A stretch of DNA of 64,000 bases. It comes from Prochilodus magdalenae. Taxonomy: Eukaryota > Chordata > Actinopteri > Characiformes > Prochilodontidae. Each line of letters begins with the position of its first letter. Positions within the stretch are counted from its first letter, which is position 1. The notes under the pieces were generated by a model that did no database searches, was not told the origin of the DNA, and saw only the letters and a program-made list of their open reading frames with translations. The translations under genes were made by a program, and so were the position numbers. The stretch covers positions 80,001 through 144,000 of the forward strand of contig JAMWET010000691.1 of NCBI GenBank assembly GCA_024036415.1, written 5' to 3'. Of the stretch, positions 10,048-23,110 are shown piece by piece.

Positions 10048-13000
10048 GTGAATGACATCCTCGCTCCAGATGCAGGCTGGTTCCTCAGCAGGGCTTCACT
10101 GGAACAAGCTAACCTCTTGGACTACGACTCGGATTTCGATGGAGATCTGTGCCGGTGCTTCTAGCATGGAAACCAGTTACAGGCACGAAGATGATGAAGC
10201 GCTCGGCTCGTACACAGCCGTGGAACGACGGAACCTCTACTGGAAATCCCGGAGCTTCTCAGTCCAGGACTGGGTTCCAATGTTTCTGTTGGATGTTGAG
10301 TCTTTACTAAGTCCTTAGGTGGTTTTTGATAAACTTTGTAAAGTAACAGATTTCAGTTGCAACCAATAGATCATCAGTGTGGCAATTTAATGCGATCAAT
10401 AGGTGCCTACATTGATAAACACAATTGATGAAACAAGAATAGAGTATGTTCGATACACCGTGAGCCCTAACGGCTACACGTTGACTAATTGGTTATAACA
10501 CAATGTAGCTCTCTCACTAGTAAACCGGGCCAGTCAGTGTCAGTTAATACTTCCCTCAGACTAACAAATACCCAGCTTTTTCTACGTAACGTGGCAAATA
10601 GTTACAGCGAGAATGTCATAATCTAATTGTAGTGCTTGGTTTTGACGCTGTGTGCATGTGTTTGGTTTAACTTGTGGTCACTTACTTACTGTGTTGGGTT
10701 ACTCTAGTATACGGTCTAACGGCAGATGAAACTTCACACGGTCCAGCATATGTATGTACAATGTTTAACATTAGAATACTGCAGGGTAGCATTAGATCTA
10801 CTACTCGTTAACACAATATTTGTCTCATCTCATCATTTTTTGCATCTTGAGGAGGCTTCTTTTCCTGTCCCTTGCACTAAGGTGCTGAATACAAAGAGGC
10901 TGCGAGGGAAGTCTGCAGGTTGTTCGAATCACTCATTTACACTTTATCTAAGCTCGATGGATTTCATGTCGTACTAGAGCGTCTACAAAGCTATACTCCT
11001 CACTATAACTTGTGAATGCTTTTCTCGACTCGAAGATCTGTCATTTAGCTTAATATTTCGATTAACGACTCTTAGATGATCATGTGCGTATTCAGTCATG
11101 CCCCTACCATTCTTTTATATATCAGTCTTTATGTCCATAAGCCACCTCCAGTTCTGGCAAGTGAACAAATTGTACCAGTACTCTCCTACGAACACTTGAG
11201 TATTACTTAGTGTTGCCCTCTAGGACCGTGGTATTTGATTAATTACCATGCCCTTGTGGTATTCTCTGGGCCCTCTCTTCCATATGGAAGACACTCTCAA
11301 CCAATCCATCCTTGCCGATCACGTACGCGGGAGGCTCACATGATCATTGTCCACGTGATCGTCTTCACAGGGGGCAAATCGTAAGATGGTCAATCTTCCA
11401 GCGCATAGAATACGGTTAGCAGCATGACCACAGCTAGAAATGTTCTAAGTCATCACTCCATGACAGGAGAAGCCAGAGACAAAACAGGAGTCACCGTGTC
11501 ATTTGCTGATCTGAGGAACGAACAGAGCATAGCACCAAGGTCTTATTTCCCAGGTAACTATGCGGCGTTAACCACCACCTCTGCCTCGCAGTCATCCCTC
11601 CCCAGACTTGAAACGCTGCAGCATAAATTCGAGCCATCACTTGTGGCACCACACCCCGTATCTGAACGGTTCAACTCACGTATGTATCACACCAGGAACA
11701 CATGCTACAGATGGGGATAGCAGTGCACTCAACTATCGTCTCCAGATACTCTGTGGGATGACAATCCACGACCATCAGGACCTTACTGAGGTCACCCTGG
11801 ATATTAAGCTGGGATGGCCATCGGATACAAATAACATGTGACCTCTGGCATGTACGTTGTGTGGGTGGTCGCACAGCCTGATTTGAATCAGTTATTAAAT
11901 CAGGAACACGTAGTACAACAATATGGCATGTGTATGCGTCTTGCAAGGCCTTACGTTTAACGGTGGCGCCAGATGGCGCAAGGATTCTGGTCAAGGTTGG
12001 GTTCCTCAACCGGTTGGTGTTTCTCCTTCGCTCTATAAGTTGGCACTTTAAACAACGGCCCATTATCCTACGTCCTCTCTAATGTTTTCATTCTGAGGAT
12101 CCCCTAGAAGTGGTTCAGGTGGCTGTTGTTGGTTTTCCATTCGACACTAGTCGCCTTTAAGACTGATCTGAGATGAATGAGTCTCCTTGTCGTGATTTTG
12201 CTGAGAACTAATTTCCATGAATTTCGTATCAGCATAAAGAGTATCGCTTAGAATACCTGTCCAGTATTATGAGTTCGTGGCCGTGTTGGGCTCATAACCG
12301 CTGTAGACTGAGGCCAAAGCGAAGTTAATGGCAGCTAGAAGGTCGTATAATCAATATAAGCTACAGTTCACATCTCCTCAGAATAAATCTCACTGGACTG
12401 GAGACAGGAGGCACACCCTTCTTGTAATGTTTAGGCATCTGGACACACCATTCTGACTTTTCACCGAGTTTTGCTTTGGCTCTCTAGTTTCACCACATAA
12501 TTGTACTGATACAAGGGCGAGACAGCAGTAATGTTTTTCAAATGAGGAGGCAGGAACAAGTATATTCCGAAAACTAGAAATAATTTCCTATGATAAGACA
12601 CGAATTATTTTTTTGGCGCGTGACTTTTTAACAAAACGGGTGTAATCTATTCCTTATTAAACTAGTCTTGTTAATTACAGTTGGTTTATACTTTGGGTTT
12701 TTCTTGATATGGGCCCTTTAAGGCATTCTGGATCAGGGTGGAGGGGCGGGAATCATCTAACCTGGTTGCAACTGACTGAGGGGTTTCGTCCCGAGCCGTT
12801 GGATTGAGTGAATGGCCTTCTTTTTCTGTTTATTGTGTATGATCAGTAGTGAATAATTTTCTTGTTGGTTATCTGATTAATGCTTCCCTCAGTGGTGTAC
12901 TTGAGGCACTGACTGTTACTAGGAGTGTGGAAAAAGTCCCTGCCGCTGATTGCTAATGAAATTTGGTTATGTTGTAGTTTATTTATATATCTTTTAACTT

Positions 13001-14505
13001 TTTGAACTCTAAACCACCCATTACATGATAAAACTTGCTTCTCAAGTACCAACAGGAGAATCCGGAATATACTCTCCTTTGTTGTTAGCTCCAACCTTCA
13101 CTCAAGACCCGAGAGCATATCGTGAAAACCAACTCTACGTCACTGATGCCAAGTGTGTAATATCGTGTGTCTATGTTTGGTCTTCTGAGTGTGAATAAGC
13201 TACACGTCTTCCACAGAGACACCGCTTTTCCAAAAAAACTGGAATTTCAGTTTTATCGGTTTTGAATATTTAGTTCCAACCCCATGCTACAGCCTTGCAC
13301 TGTGTGCTAAAGGTTCGTGCTTGGGTAAAAACTGAAAACGTGTCTATCACCACGTAATGAGGGGAATAAATATGAATACAACAGGTCCAGTAAAGAGTAC
13401 TAGTCCCCCTGTAAGTAAAGCCTTAACAAACGTTATCCGAGGCTCAAAGTACGAGTATTTATTTTCAAACTATGGATGACATACTTACACTTATTGGTTA
13501 ACTATAGTTATTAACTATCCACTGTCTACTCCTACTCATTAATGTGTGCCACTACTTAACTACACTGAGTGCATCTACTTTATTATACAGATAATTCATG
13601 GATGATACTACTGATGATGATAGATAAGATTGGGGCCCTAAGAACTAGTGACAGCACACTTATTTGCATAGTGAGTCCGCTTTAAGTAGCTCAATGTATG
13701 TGAGTATACTAAGTTCTGCTACCGCACAACACGAGCCTACTGTCCTTCTTATCCCTACGTTACTATCACACTCTCCACGCACTCTATTCGCGCTCGTGGG
13801 GGCAAGGCGGTCTCGCATAGCCGTCACTCATGCAGCGCATGCACTACACACGTTCTTCCACTATCCCATGAGAGGTCTCTGCCAAAGATCGCCCCAAAAT
13901 CTTGACTTTTTCCTCAACAATGCTGGACGTGCTGCTTGTGTCTTCGACTCTCTGTTTAGCTTCCACCTTAGACAGTCAAGCAAACTGCCATGTCAGACAT
14001 GGACCTAATAGGGCAGGTGGGGGAGAGTACCCTGGAGCTTACTAGTTTGTCGTGGCCATCATCAAGGTGTTTCTCGTTCTGTTCAGGCGTAGTGTGTATG
14101 AAAGGTCCACCTATGGTTATATAAAGGATCCTTATAGTATCATTAGAAAGGGCACCAACCAAGGTTGAGTAAGTAAGCTGAACACTATGTTTCGCTCTGT
14201 TATAGTTCTGTTGTAAGAAGAATCAAGAACGGGGACAAGAATGTAACAACTTGTTTCCCTCATGGATAACACATATTGTGTAGTGACATAGATCTGACTT
14301 TAGTATACTTTGAATTACAAAAAATCTCGGGAATGCTAGAGGGAAAATTTCTCGGTATTTTCAATCCCATAATTCTCTCTCCTTTCTATATCTTCAATAC
14401 ACTATCCGGGTCCAAAGGATGCCAAATGTCTCAATATGAAGAAAATAGATGTGGATTCTGTGTGCACATATTGACCGTATAGCTGGACCTTTCCGTTCCA
14501 ATATG
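10048..14505. other. Region downstream of ERGIC3; no gene recognised
   Basis: About 4.5 kb with no recognisable exons or well-preserved repeats. The part 10052-10318 is GC-richer and has an 88-codon frame without family resemblance; it may be ERGIC3 3'UTR. Other frames here (11424-11720, 11671-12063, 13664-14008) show no domain, no compositional sign of coding, and no splice partners. Confidence 0.5.
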
Positions 14506-14509
14506 GAGT

Positions 14510-15540
14510 CTCTGATCTCTCCAGTCCGCATCTCAATCTCTATCTCGTCTCCTTGTCTTCCTCTCGTTTCCCTTCTCTCTAGATCTGCTCTCTCTCTTCT
14601 CCCTACTTCCGCTCGCTACTATCGACTCATCTGTCTTTCTCTCTTGTCTAGGCAACACTTCTCGTTTTCTTCTTCTTTCTTCTCTACACATCTCTCTCTC
14701 TTCCCTCTCTTCTCCCTCCTCACAGCGTCTCACTTTTTCTACGTTCTTCAACTGTGAGATTCTAACTGGCTAGCTGTGCTTCTTGTTTCTGTCCTCTCGT
14801 GCTTCCTTGATCCTCTCTTGCTCTCTCTCCTCTCTCTCTCGCTCTCTTTGTCTTTTCTTCTCACTCTCTCATCGCTTGCTCACTCGCTCTCTTCGCTCAC
14901 GTCTTCTCGGTCCTCTCTCTACTCTCTGTCTCCTCCTCTCTCCTCTGTCTCTCTCTCTCGCTCTATCTCTCTCTCTCTCGTCGCTCTCTTTTTTCGTCCT
15001 TTCTCAATCTCACATCTAAGTCTCCCCTTTTTCAGACTCGCCTCTCGGTCACTCACTTGTCTTTCGTTACTTCCATTTTACTTATCACACTCTACGTCTC
15101 TCATCCACCATCATCTCTCTCTTTCTACTCTTACTCTTCTGGTCTCTCTCTTCTTATCATACACTTCTCATATTGGGGGTGTCCCCCCTTTTTCATCCTC
15201 GCTCTCAGGCTTCTCCTTCTTTTGTCTTTTCTGCTCTCACTCTTCATCTCTCTCTCGACGTCTTCTTCCTGTTCCCTCATTCGTATCCAACCTTCCAACT
15301 CTTCTCGTTCTGCTCTATCACCAATTCTCTCTTCTCTCTTACATTTCTTCTCTCTACTGCTCATTTGTCTCGCTCTCTCTCTCTCTCTACAGCTAGCTCG
15401 GTCTCGCTCTGCTCAGCTCGTTAACCACATTGCTAGCTCCGTATCCTCTATTTTTCTTTGTCTTTTTTCTCTCTCCTCTCTCTTCATCCTCCCTCTCTTC
15501 ACTACTATCAATTTACTCTTCTCATTCTTTCTCCCTCATA

Positions 15541-15571
<31 letters not shown>

Positions 15572-15640
15572 TACTCTCTGTCTCTCTCTCTCTCACTCTC
15601 TGTCTTTCTCTCTCTCTCGCTCTCTTTTTGTCTTTCTCTC

Positions 15641-15674
<34 letters not shown>

Positions 15675-15723
15675 TCTCTGTCTCTCTCGCTCTCTCTCTC
15701 GCTCTTTTTGTCTTTCTCTCTCA

Positions 15724-15759
<36 letters not shown>

Positions 15760-15783
15760 TACTCTCTGTCTCTCTCTCTCTCA

Positions 15784-15814
<31 letters not shown>

Positions 15815-15992
15815 GCTCTCTTTTTGTCTTTCTCTCTCACTCTATCTCTCTCTCACTCTCTCACTCACTTTCTCGTTCTCTCTCTCTGTGTCTCTCTCTC
15901 TCTCTTACTCTCTGTCTCTCTCACTCTCTGTCTCTCTCTCTCTCTCGCTCTCTTTTTGTCTTTCTCTCTCTCTCTCTCTCTCACTCACTTTC

Positions 15993-16053
<61 letters not shown>
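14510..16053. repeat. 1.5-kb CT-rich (polypyrimidine) microsatellite tract
   Basis: Imperfect CT-rich sequence becomes progressively purer to the right, with recurring blocks CTTTTTGTCTTTCTCTCTCA, and ends in a long pure (CT)n up to 16053. The long Ser/Leu-rich open frames across it (up to 335 aa) are repeat products. Purine/pyrimidine strand asymmetry is extreme. Confidence 0.95.
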
Positions 16054-16058
<5 letters not shown>

Positions 16059-17200
16059 GTGTGATGTTAACTCTAGACTCGACCCTGTTTGTTTTTATTC
16101 TAGGTGAATTCGTTGTTTATGGTTTTTACAGCTTCCTGTGACTCTTTCTGGAACATAGTAAACCTGGCGCTGCTCATGCTAATTGGATCCCTCTTATAGC
16201 AGTGACTATGCTTTAATATTTGACATAATTAAGGTGGCTCCTCACTTTGAACCTGAAACCCACCTGTGTCTCATCAGTACAAACCATGGCGTATGTAACA
16301 GTGTATCAGTAACACGGTACCCTAAATCAGATTATTGGCTGAGTTGAGTTACACAGCGGGAGGGGTTGTACACGTCTTTAGCTGAAAATGCCTGATTGTA
16401 ATTCTGCCCCCCTCCCTCCCCAGTGGGAGCGGTCTAGCCTGGAGCTGAACACAGTGAGATTAAAACAGCTTCTATTAAGATGTCGAATTTTCAGATTTTG
16501 CTTTTAAGCTAAAGGTGATTGATGGTTCAGCCCAAATCAGATCTATCCAGAGTGGCAGAAAAGGTGCTGATCCTGGATCAGACGTTGCTTTAATGCCCCA
16601 GTTGAACATGTTTACAGAGACAGTAAGACTGGTCCTGGATCAGAAGGCTTCCGCCTTACACCTGCTGGAGCTGCGCAGGCTGAGGTCTGTACAGATCCGA
16701 GTGTTCCTGTGTAAGCGCACCTCCAGCTCTGAACCCGGGGGCGTGTGTGTGGTGTGGTGTGTGTGTGTGGACTGTGATGCCTGTGTGTCTGTCTCGTGGT
16801 GTGTGTGGAGGGTGAGATGTGTTTATGCCAAAATGTGTTGTGCTCTGCCTGTTGTCTCTCTGAGGCGTTATTTGATTGGTCCTCTGGCGGTTTTTAAAAT
16901 GACAAATAAACGTAACACTGTACGAACTCTGTCGTCCTTCATGTCCACACCTGAATCCCCTCATCTGCATCACAGCTGGAATCCCAGCGGCCCGAGAGGT
17001 AGCAGTGGTGCGGGTGTACTGGGATAGTTTTCCAGTGTTAGTGGTTTTACTAATATAACGAGCTGATAATGAGACCCTATACGATTCTCTCACAAAACCC
17101 CCACCAGACCTCCACCCAGACAGCTGGTTAACGTTATAGACTAATCTCAGTGATTAAAGTTATAGACTAAATGTTATAGACTAAATGATTAACGTTATAG
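16054..17200. other. Unassigned unique sequence with an AATAAA
   Basis: The 170-codon frame 16515-17027 has no recognisable domain and its middle is a GTGTGT-rich stretch. AATAAA occurs at about 16905, but no upstream exon could be linked to it. A second reading on the - strand (16656-17093) is equally featureless. I regard this as non-coding. Confidence 0.45.
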
Positions 17201-17209
17201 ACTAATCTA

Positions 17210-18056
17210 ATTGTTATAGGCTATTTATTAATGCTAACTTTATTAGTATTACCTATTAGTTTTATTATTAGCTTTATTAATGCTAACTTTATCAGTCCTT
17301 ACCTATTACCTTTATTAATGCTAACTTTATCAGTCCTTACCTATTAGCTTTATTATTAGCTTTATTAATGCTAACTTTATCAGTCCTTACCTATTAGCTT
17401 TATTATTAGCTTTATTAATGCTAACTTTATCAGTCCTTACCTATTAGCTTTATTATTAGCTTTATTAATGCTAACTTTATCAGTCCTTACCTATTAGCTT
17501 TATTGTTAGCTTTATTAATGCTAACTTTATCAGTCCTTACCTATTAGCTTGATCATTAGCTTTACTAGTGCTAACTGTATTAGTGCTTACCTATTAGCTT
17601 TATTAATGCTAACTTTATTAGTCCTTACCTATTAGCATTATCATTAGCTTTATTTGTGCTAAGTTTATTAGTGCTTACCTATTAGCTTTATCATTAGCTT
17701 TATTAATGCTAACTTTATTAGTCCTTACTTCTTAGCTTTATTATTAACTTTATTAAAGGTAACTTTATTAGTATTACCTATTAGCTTTATCATTAGCTTT
17801 ATTAATGCTAACTTTATTAGTGCTTACCTATTAGCTTTATTAATGCTAACTTTATTAGTATTACCTATTGGCTTTATTATAGCTTTATTAATGCTAACTT
17901 TATTAGTATTACCTATTAGCTTTATCATTAGCTTTATTGATGTAACTTTATCAGTCCTTACCTATTAGCTTTATCATTAGCTTTATTAGTGCTAACTGTA
18001 TCATTAGCTTTATTAATGCTAACTTTATTAGTATTACCTATTAGCTTTATTAATCT
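17210..18056. repeat. 50-bp AT-rich minisatellite
   Basis: Tandem units start TTTATTAATGCTAACTTTAT and include CAGTCCTTACCTATTAGC; the period is 50 bp (for example 17361 to 17411). Shorter and mutated units lie on both sides, about 17-18 partial units in all. Confidence 0.93.
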
Positions 18057-19225
18057 CAACATATGCCCTCCATTCCTGATGACTTCATAAGTGCTTTCTT
18101 ATTCACTGTTATGAATGCTAAAGTGAATGTTATCTGATACCATGATACATCCTGAACACGTGAGACTGATTCAGCACTGCTTCCTTATTTCTGTAATACA
18201 GGCGTAACAGACACAGTTTAATGAACATATGAAGTGTCATGTTTTATCCTAGAACTTATTCCTTGTTAAAGTGACGAACGGTTCTTTTTCCGGGACTTCC
18301 TGAGCACACAAACGACATTTAAGATAGTGCCGAGTGTAATTACAGCCTCAGGATGAAGCTGTTCTGGATGGAATGATGGAACGCTGCTCTGGGGGCAGAG
18401 ATGTGTTCAGTGTGGCAGTTGTTCATTATTGCATGTGACTGAACTGCTGACCTTCTTGTCTAATTTCTCTTCATGGAGCACAAAGGAGGTTCTGTCTGGA
18501 GTTCCACACCTCGTTAGCCCTGCAGCAGGAGCCGCTCACCACCAGGGGGGGACCAGTGCATGTACTAACTGATGCCGGGACCACCAGTGTGGAGGAAAAA
18601 TGAAAGGAAACCCACAAAAACCAGGGGCCGAGAGAGAGAGAGCGCTCTGGAGTGAGTAATTTCCAGGATGTGTGTCATAAGTGCTTCAGCCCTGAAACAG
18701 TCGGAACCAGCTTCATCATAACTCATAAAAGATTATTATGGCCAAAACAGCGTGTGTATGCGTCACACTCCTCGGGGAGTCCGCAGCTGCTTCATTCCGA
18801 AGGAGATCCCACCCTGAGATCCGACTCCTCACGCTTACTACAGGCAGAATGATAAATCAGCTCAGAATGAACACGATGAAAGAGTTCTATCTTCCGCTAA
18901 TTGGAAGACCTTTAAAAAGAACCCGCTGCATAGTTGTGGCCCTGTGATGCCGATCAGCTGCTCCTCCCGGGTGCTGCTCCTAAGGACAGGCCCAACAGCT
19001 ACACCCGAAATCTGCTCCACCACCACTGCTGTGTATGATCCACTCACACCAGTACAACAGTGACTGCTCACTTAAACCAACCAGTCAGATGCTTCTATTG
19101 TAAATTCAAAAAGTCAATAGAAGACTAAAACTTCAACTTTGGGTTTAAAACTCACACACTCACAGACCACCACCACGCCAGTGTCACTGCAGTGCTGAGA
19201 ATGATCCACCACCCACATAACCCCT
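18057..19225. other. Intergenic, nothing recognised
   Basis: Unique sequence without convincing coding potential or repeat structure. Confidence 0.5.
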
Positions 19226-19227
19226 GC

Positions 19228-20098
19228 TCGGTGATGCTGATGATGGTGATAATATTGATGATGATGATTATAATGGTGATGGTGGTGATGATGGTGATGG
19301 TGATGATGTTGGTGGTAATGACGATGATGATGGTGATGGTGATGATTATAATGATAATGGTGATGGTGATTGATGATGATAATGTTGATGATGATTATTA
19401 TAATGATGGTGGTGATGATGATGATGAGGATGGTGATTGATGGTGAGGATGGTGATTGATATGATGATGATGATGATTATAATGATGATGATGGTGGTGA
19501 TGGTGATGATGATGGTGGTGATGGTGGTGATGGTGATGATGGTGGTGATGGTGATTATAATGATGATGGTGGTGTTGATGGTGGTGATGATGATGATGGT
19601 GGTGATGGTGATTATAATGATGATGATGATGATGATGGTGGTGGTGATGGTGATGGTGATGGTGATGATGATGATGGTGGTGATGGTGATTATAATGATG
19701 ATGATGATGATGATGATGGTGGTGGTGATGGTGATGGTGATGGTGATGATGATGATGGTGGTGATGGTGATGATGATGGTGATGGTAATGGTAATGGTAA
19801 TGGTAATGGTGATGGTGATGGTGATGATGATGATGATGATGATGGTAATGGTGATGATGATGATGGTGATGATGGTGATTATAATGATGATGATGATGAT
19901 GATGATGGTGGTGGTGATGGTGATTATAATGATTATAATGATGATGATGGTGGTGGTGATGATGATGATGGTGATGATGATGATGATGATGATGATGATG
20001 GTAATGGTGATGATGATGATGGTGATGGTGATGGTAATGGTAATGGTGATGATGATGATGATGGTGATGGTGATGGTGATGGTGATGATGATGGTGAT
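19228..20098. repeat. ATG/GGT triplet array (about 870 bp)
   Basis: Tandem GATGATGGTG-type triplets. The Met/Val-rich 225-codon frame at 19437-20114 is an artefact of the repeat. Confidence 0.95.
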
Positions 20099-22618
20099 TC
20101 TTCAGGGAAAGTAAAGTTCAGTATTTAAACACACAGTACAGGCGGCACAGAAAGAACCTTCACGTACTCTAAAGGTTCCGTACCAATGTAAGTTTTCCTA
20201 AGTGGAGGTTAAGTGGAGGTTCTTTAGACTTAGAGAGGTTCTTCACACTCGTGCATCTCATATATAAACATGGATCTCTAAAGAAGCGCCCAGTAAACAC
20301 GAACATGACAGTTTTCATAAAAACTTTAAATTAAAATCTCAGTAATGACTGCTCACTTAACCCATGTCGTTTTGTCCCTTAAAAATAATTTTAAAAATTA
20401 AAAATACTTTTTGAGGTATTTTTTAAAAAGTTGTTTTTTTTGTTTCTCTAGAAAGTTGTGACCGACCAAATAATGGTGGCGAGTCCCTTTTAAATTTAAT
20501 TTACACAATATGTATATCTACTTTTTACAGTATTTTTTTACCAGTTGTAATGAAGAAAGCTGTATATAAACACCAAACGTTTCGAGTATATTTAATTAAA
20601 TTACAACTGTACAGTTCACTAAGTACAAGTTGAATTATGTTATGGATTACCTACAATCCTAAGGAGCACTTTTATTAGGGAATTACTAAAAGAGCAGTAC
20701 AGGAATATTAAACAGATCAACGTATTACCATATCTATTGTGACAGACTTCATCCTGACCCTGAAAATATTGCTCCTGTCCGCATAATTCATTGTTGTATC
20801 TGTAACATAGCAGGTTTACAGGAGAAGGTGAAAACTGCCCTAACGTTTAACATGCATTAATATACAGGTATTTTATCCCAGGAAGTTTTATGATCCATTC
20901 GTCATGGACCTCTTTGTGAAGGGCGACCACTGAATTCAAATGATGTAGAAAATGCACAACATTAATAACTGATATACAAATGTACACAATGTTATCTTGG
21001 CAAGTACAATTACTGTATATCTAGTTCTATATGCCTCACATAAGATATAAGCTTATCAAATTATTTGGTTTATTATTCTTGGTGTAAGTGACTCTAGTAG
21101 TAAACCGACTTCTCACTATGAAAAATAATTTTTCTTATTTTAGAAAAGTGGTTTAAAGCAACCCAGATTATTTGCCAGTATAGTGAGATAATCTGGTTTA
21201 CTAAAATCACTTATAACAAACCTAAATATCTAGACATAACCTAAATTATTTCATAATGAGATTTTTATAATAATCTCAATACAACATGGACTCCATAGAT
21301 ACGGGATCATTTCCCTGGTCAGGTTATCATGTCCTGCAGTGTGTATTATATGGACTGTATGATGATTAAAGGACAAAAAGTCAATAATAAAAACAGAATA
21401 TCAAAGAATGAATAGAATATTGTTATTAATGAGCACAGTAAACTCTGTAGGCCTGTATGCCGGCCAACACTGAAGTTCCTCACTTCGTTTATAGTAACAG
21501 CGTCACATAGAAATAACACAGAAATGACAGAATGATGAGTCCTAATATTATCTATTGGTGTTCTATCTATGTTTATCATACTTCAGGATCTATATCTCTA
21601 ATCAGCTCAGGTTAAATCATCTCATTAGCTAATTATGGCTCCTGGAAGCGGTCGTGTATCCTCTGTACACAAAGTAATGTTTTATACATGGTGTCAGTGG
21701 CTGCATTTAAAACAGGATGCTTGCCGAGTCAGCTCGGACCCGCACGGACCAATCAATAAGGCAATAATGACGTTAACGACCGCGAGCCCCCCCACCCTCG
21801 ATTGGAAATCCATGACACCCTGTGGTGCTCTGTGACAACCTGCCCCGTGAAGACGGATGGGTGAATTCTGAATTTAGAGTGCTGCTTGACTTCTTTGCTC
21901 TTTGCTAATCTGTGAAGCTAATCTGCGTCATAAATTCAGTTATCTGTGCTCCGTGTTGGAGAAGATCCGGACCTTCCGATCGAGCAGAAGATAGGGAAAA
22001 GGAGCTTACTCACCCTGATGGGTAATGCATTCTTCATCGATTGGAGAAAGGCCTGCTGGGCTGGAGTGGGGGAGTTGGGGGGTGAGGGGTGTGTATGGGG
22101 GGTGTGTGGGGAGGTATTGGATACATTAGCCTTGTGTCTAAACAGTGGGTGATACAAAGCTGCATTGATCTGACCGTCCTGGACGCGTGCATAAGCAGGA
22201 GTGGGTCAGCATTTACTCTCAGACTGACTGACCACCCCAAACCGAGCTCACGTTACAAAGACCCTCAGTGTTAATACTGAGCACCTACACATTCCCTTAT
22301 TATTCACAGTGACGCTGATTAAGTCTGTCTGGCCGTCTGGGTTGAGTTCCAGCGTGCTGGTAGACGCATGACGGGACATTTAGATTTGATTTAATGTCAT
22401 GTATGTATTTCTCTTTCAGCTAATGAAAATGATTAATGACCATTTACATACTTGGACTTTGTAGACGTGTGGCACGGTGTGGCACTGTGCGGCAGTGTGT
22501 GGCACGTATTCGCTGTAGTGTACTGAATGCTGTTGCTGATGGGAGGAAATTCACAGTTCCGTCATCTGCATTTATTTTTGTTTACCTCGTTATAAAGACG
22601 CCCTTTGCAGCACTTCTG
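20099..22618. other. Intergenic, includes an AT-rich dispersed repeat and one exon-like block
   Basis: The stretch 20300-21600 is AT-rich. The part around 21120-21240 (GGTTTACTAAAATCACTTA..CTAGACATA) resembles the repeat at 50740-51190. On the - strand, 22060-22015 looks like a 46-bp exon between CCCCCACTCCAG and a GTGAGTAAG donor; no gene could be attached to it. Confidence 0.45.
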
Positions 22619-22619
22619 T

Positions 22620-23110
22620 CCCATATTATCAACCAATCAGAGGCTGTGTTCCTGACTTGTTGCCCAATCAGAGGCTGTGTTCCTGAATTATCAACCAATC
22701 AGAGGCTGTGTTCCTGACTTGTTGACCAATCAGAGGCTGTGTTCCTGACTTGTTGCCCAATCAGAGGCTGTGTTCCTGAATTATCAACCAATCAGAGGCT
22801 GTGTTCCTGAATTATCAACCAATCAGAGGCTGTGTTCCTGACTTGTTGACCAATCAGAGGCTGTGTTCCTGACTTGTTGACCAATCGGAGGGTGTGTTCC
22901 TGACTTGCTGATCAATCAGAGGCTGTGTTTCTGACATGTCTACCAATCACAACTTGTCTCCAATCAGAGGTTGTGCTCCTGACTTGTCATCCAGTAAGAG
23001 GCTGTGTTCCTGACTCATCAACCAATCAGAGGCTGTGTTCCCGATTTGTCGTCTAATCTGAAGCTGTGCCCCTTACTTGTCATCCAATCAAAGGCTGTGT
23101 TCTTGACTTG
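22620..23110. repeat. 31-bp minisatellite with a CCAAT box in each unit
   Basis: Units of about 31 bp: (TTGTTGA or TTATCAA)CCAATCAGAGGCTGTGTTCCTGA. I count 13 CCAAT pentamers, ten of them as CCAATCAG. Two spacer types alternate (GACTTGTTG and GAATTATCA), and the array decays to the right. Confidence 0.93.

Noticed and set aside
10052..10318. 88-codon frame after ERGIC3, considered as a next gene
   Set aside because: No recognised domain; it lies in the suspected low-accuracy zone and may be ERGIC3 3'UTR.
15057..16141. 335- and 227-codon Ser/Leu-rich frames
   Set aside because: Products of the CT tract, with no domain, and three frames open at once.
16515..17093. 170-codon (+) and 145-codon (-) overlapping frames
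   Set aside because: No domain, no splice context, GT-rich middle; neither strand stands out.
19437..20114. 225-codon Met/Val-rich frame
   Set aside because: Product of ATG/GGT triplets.
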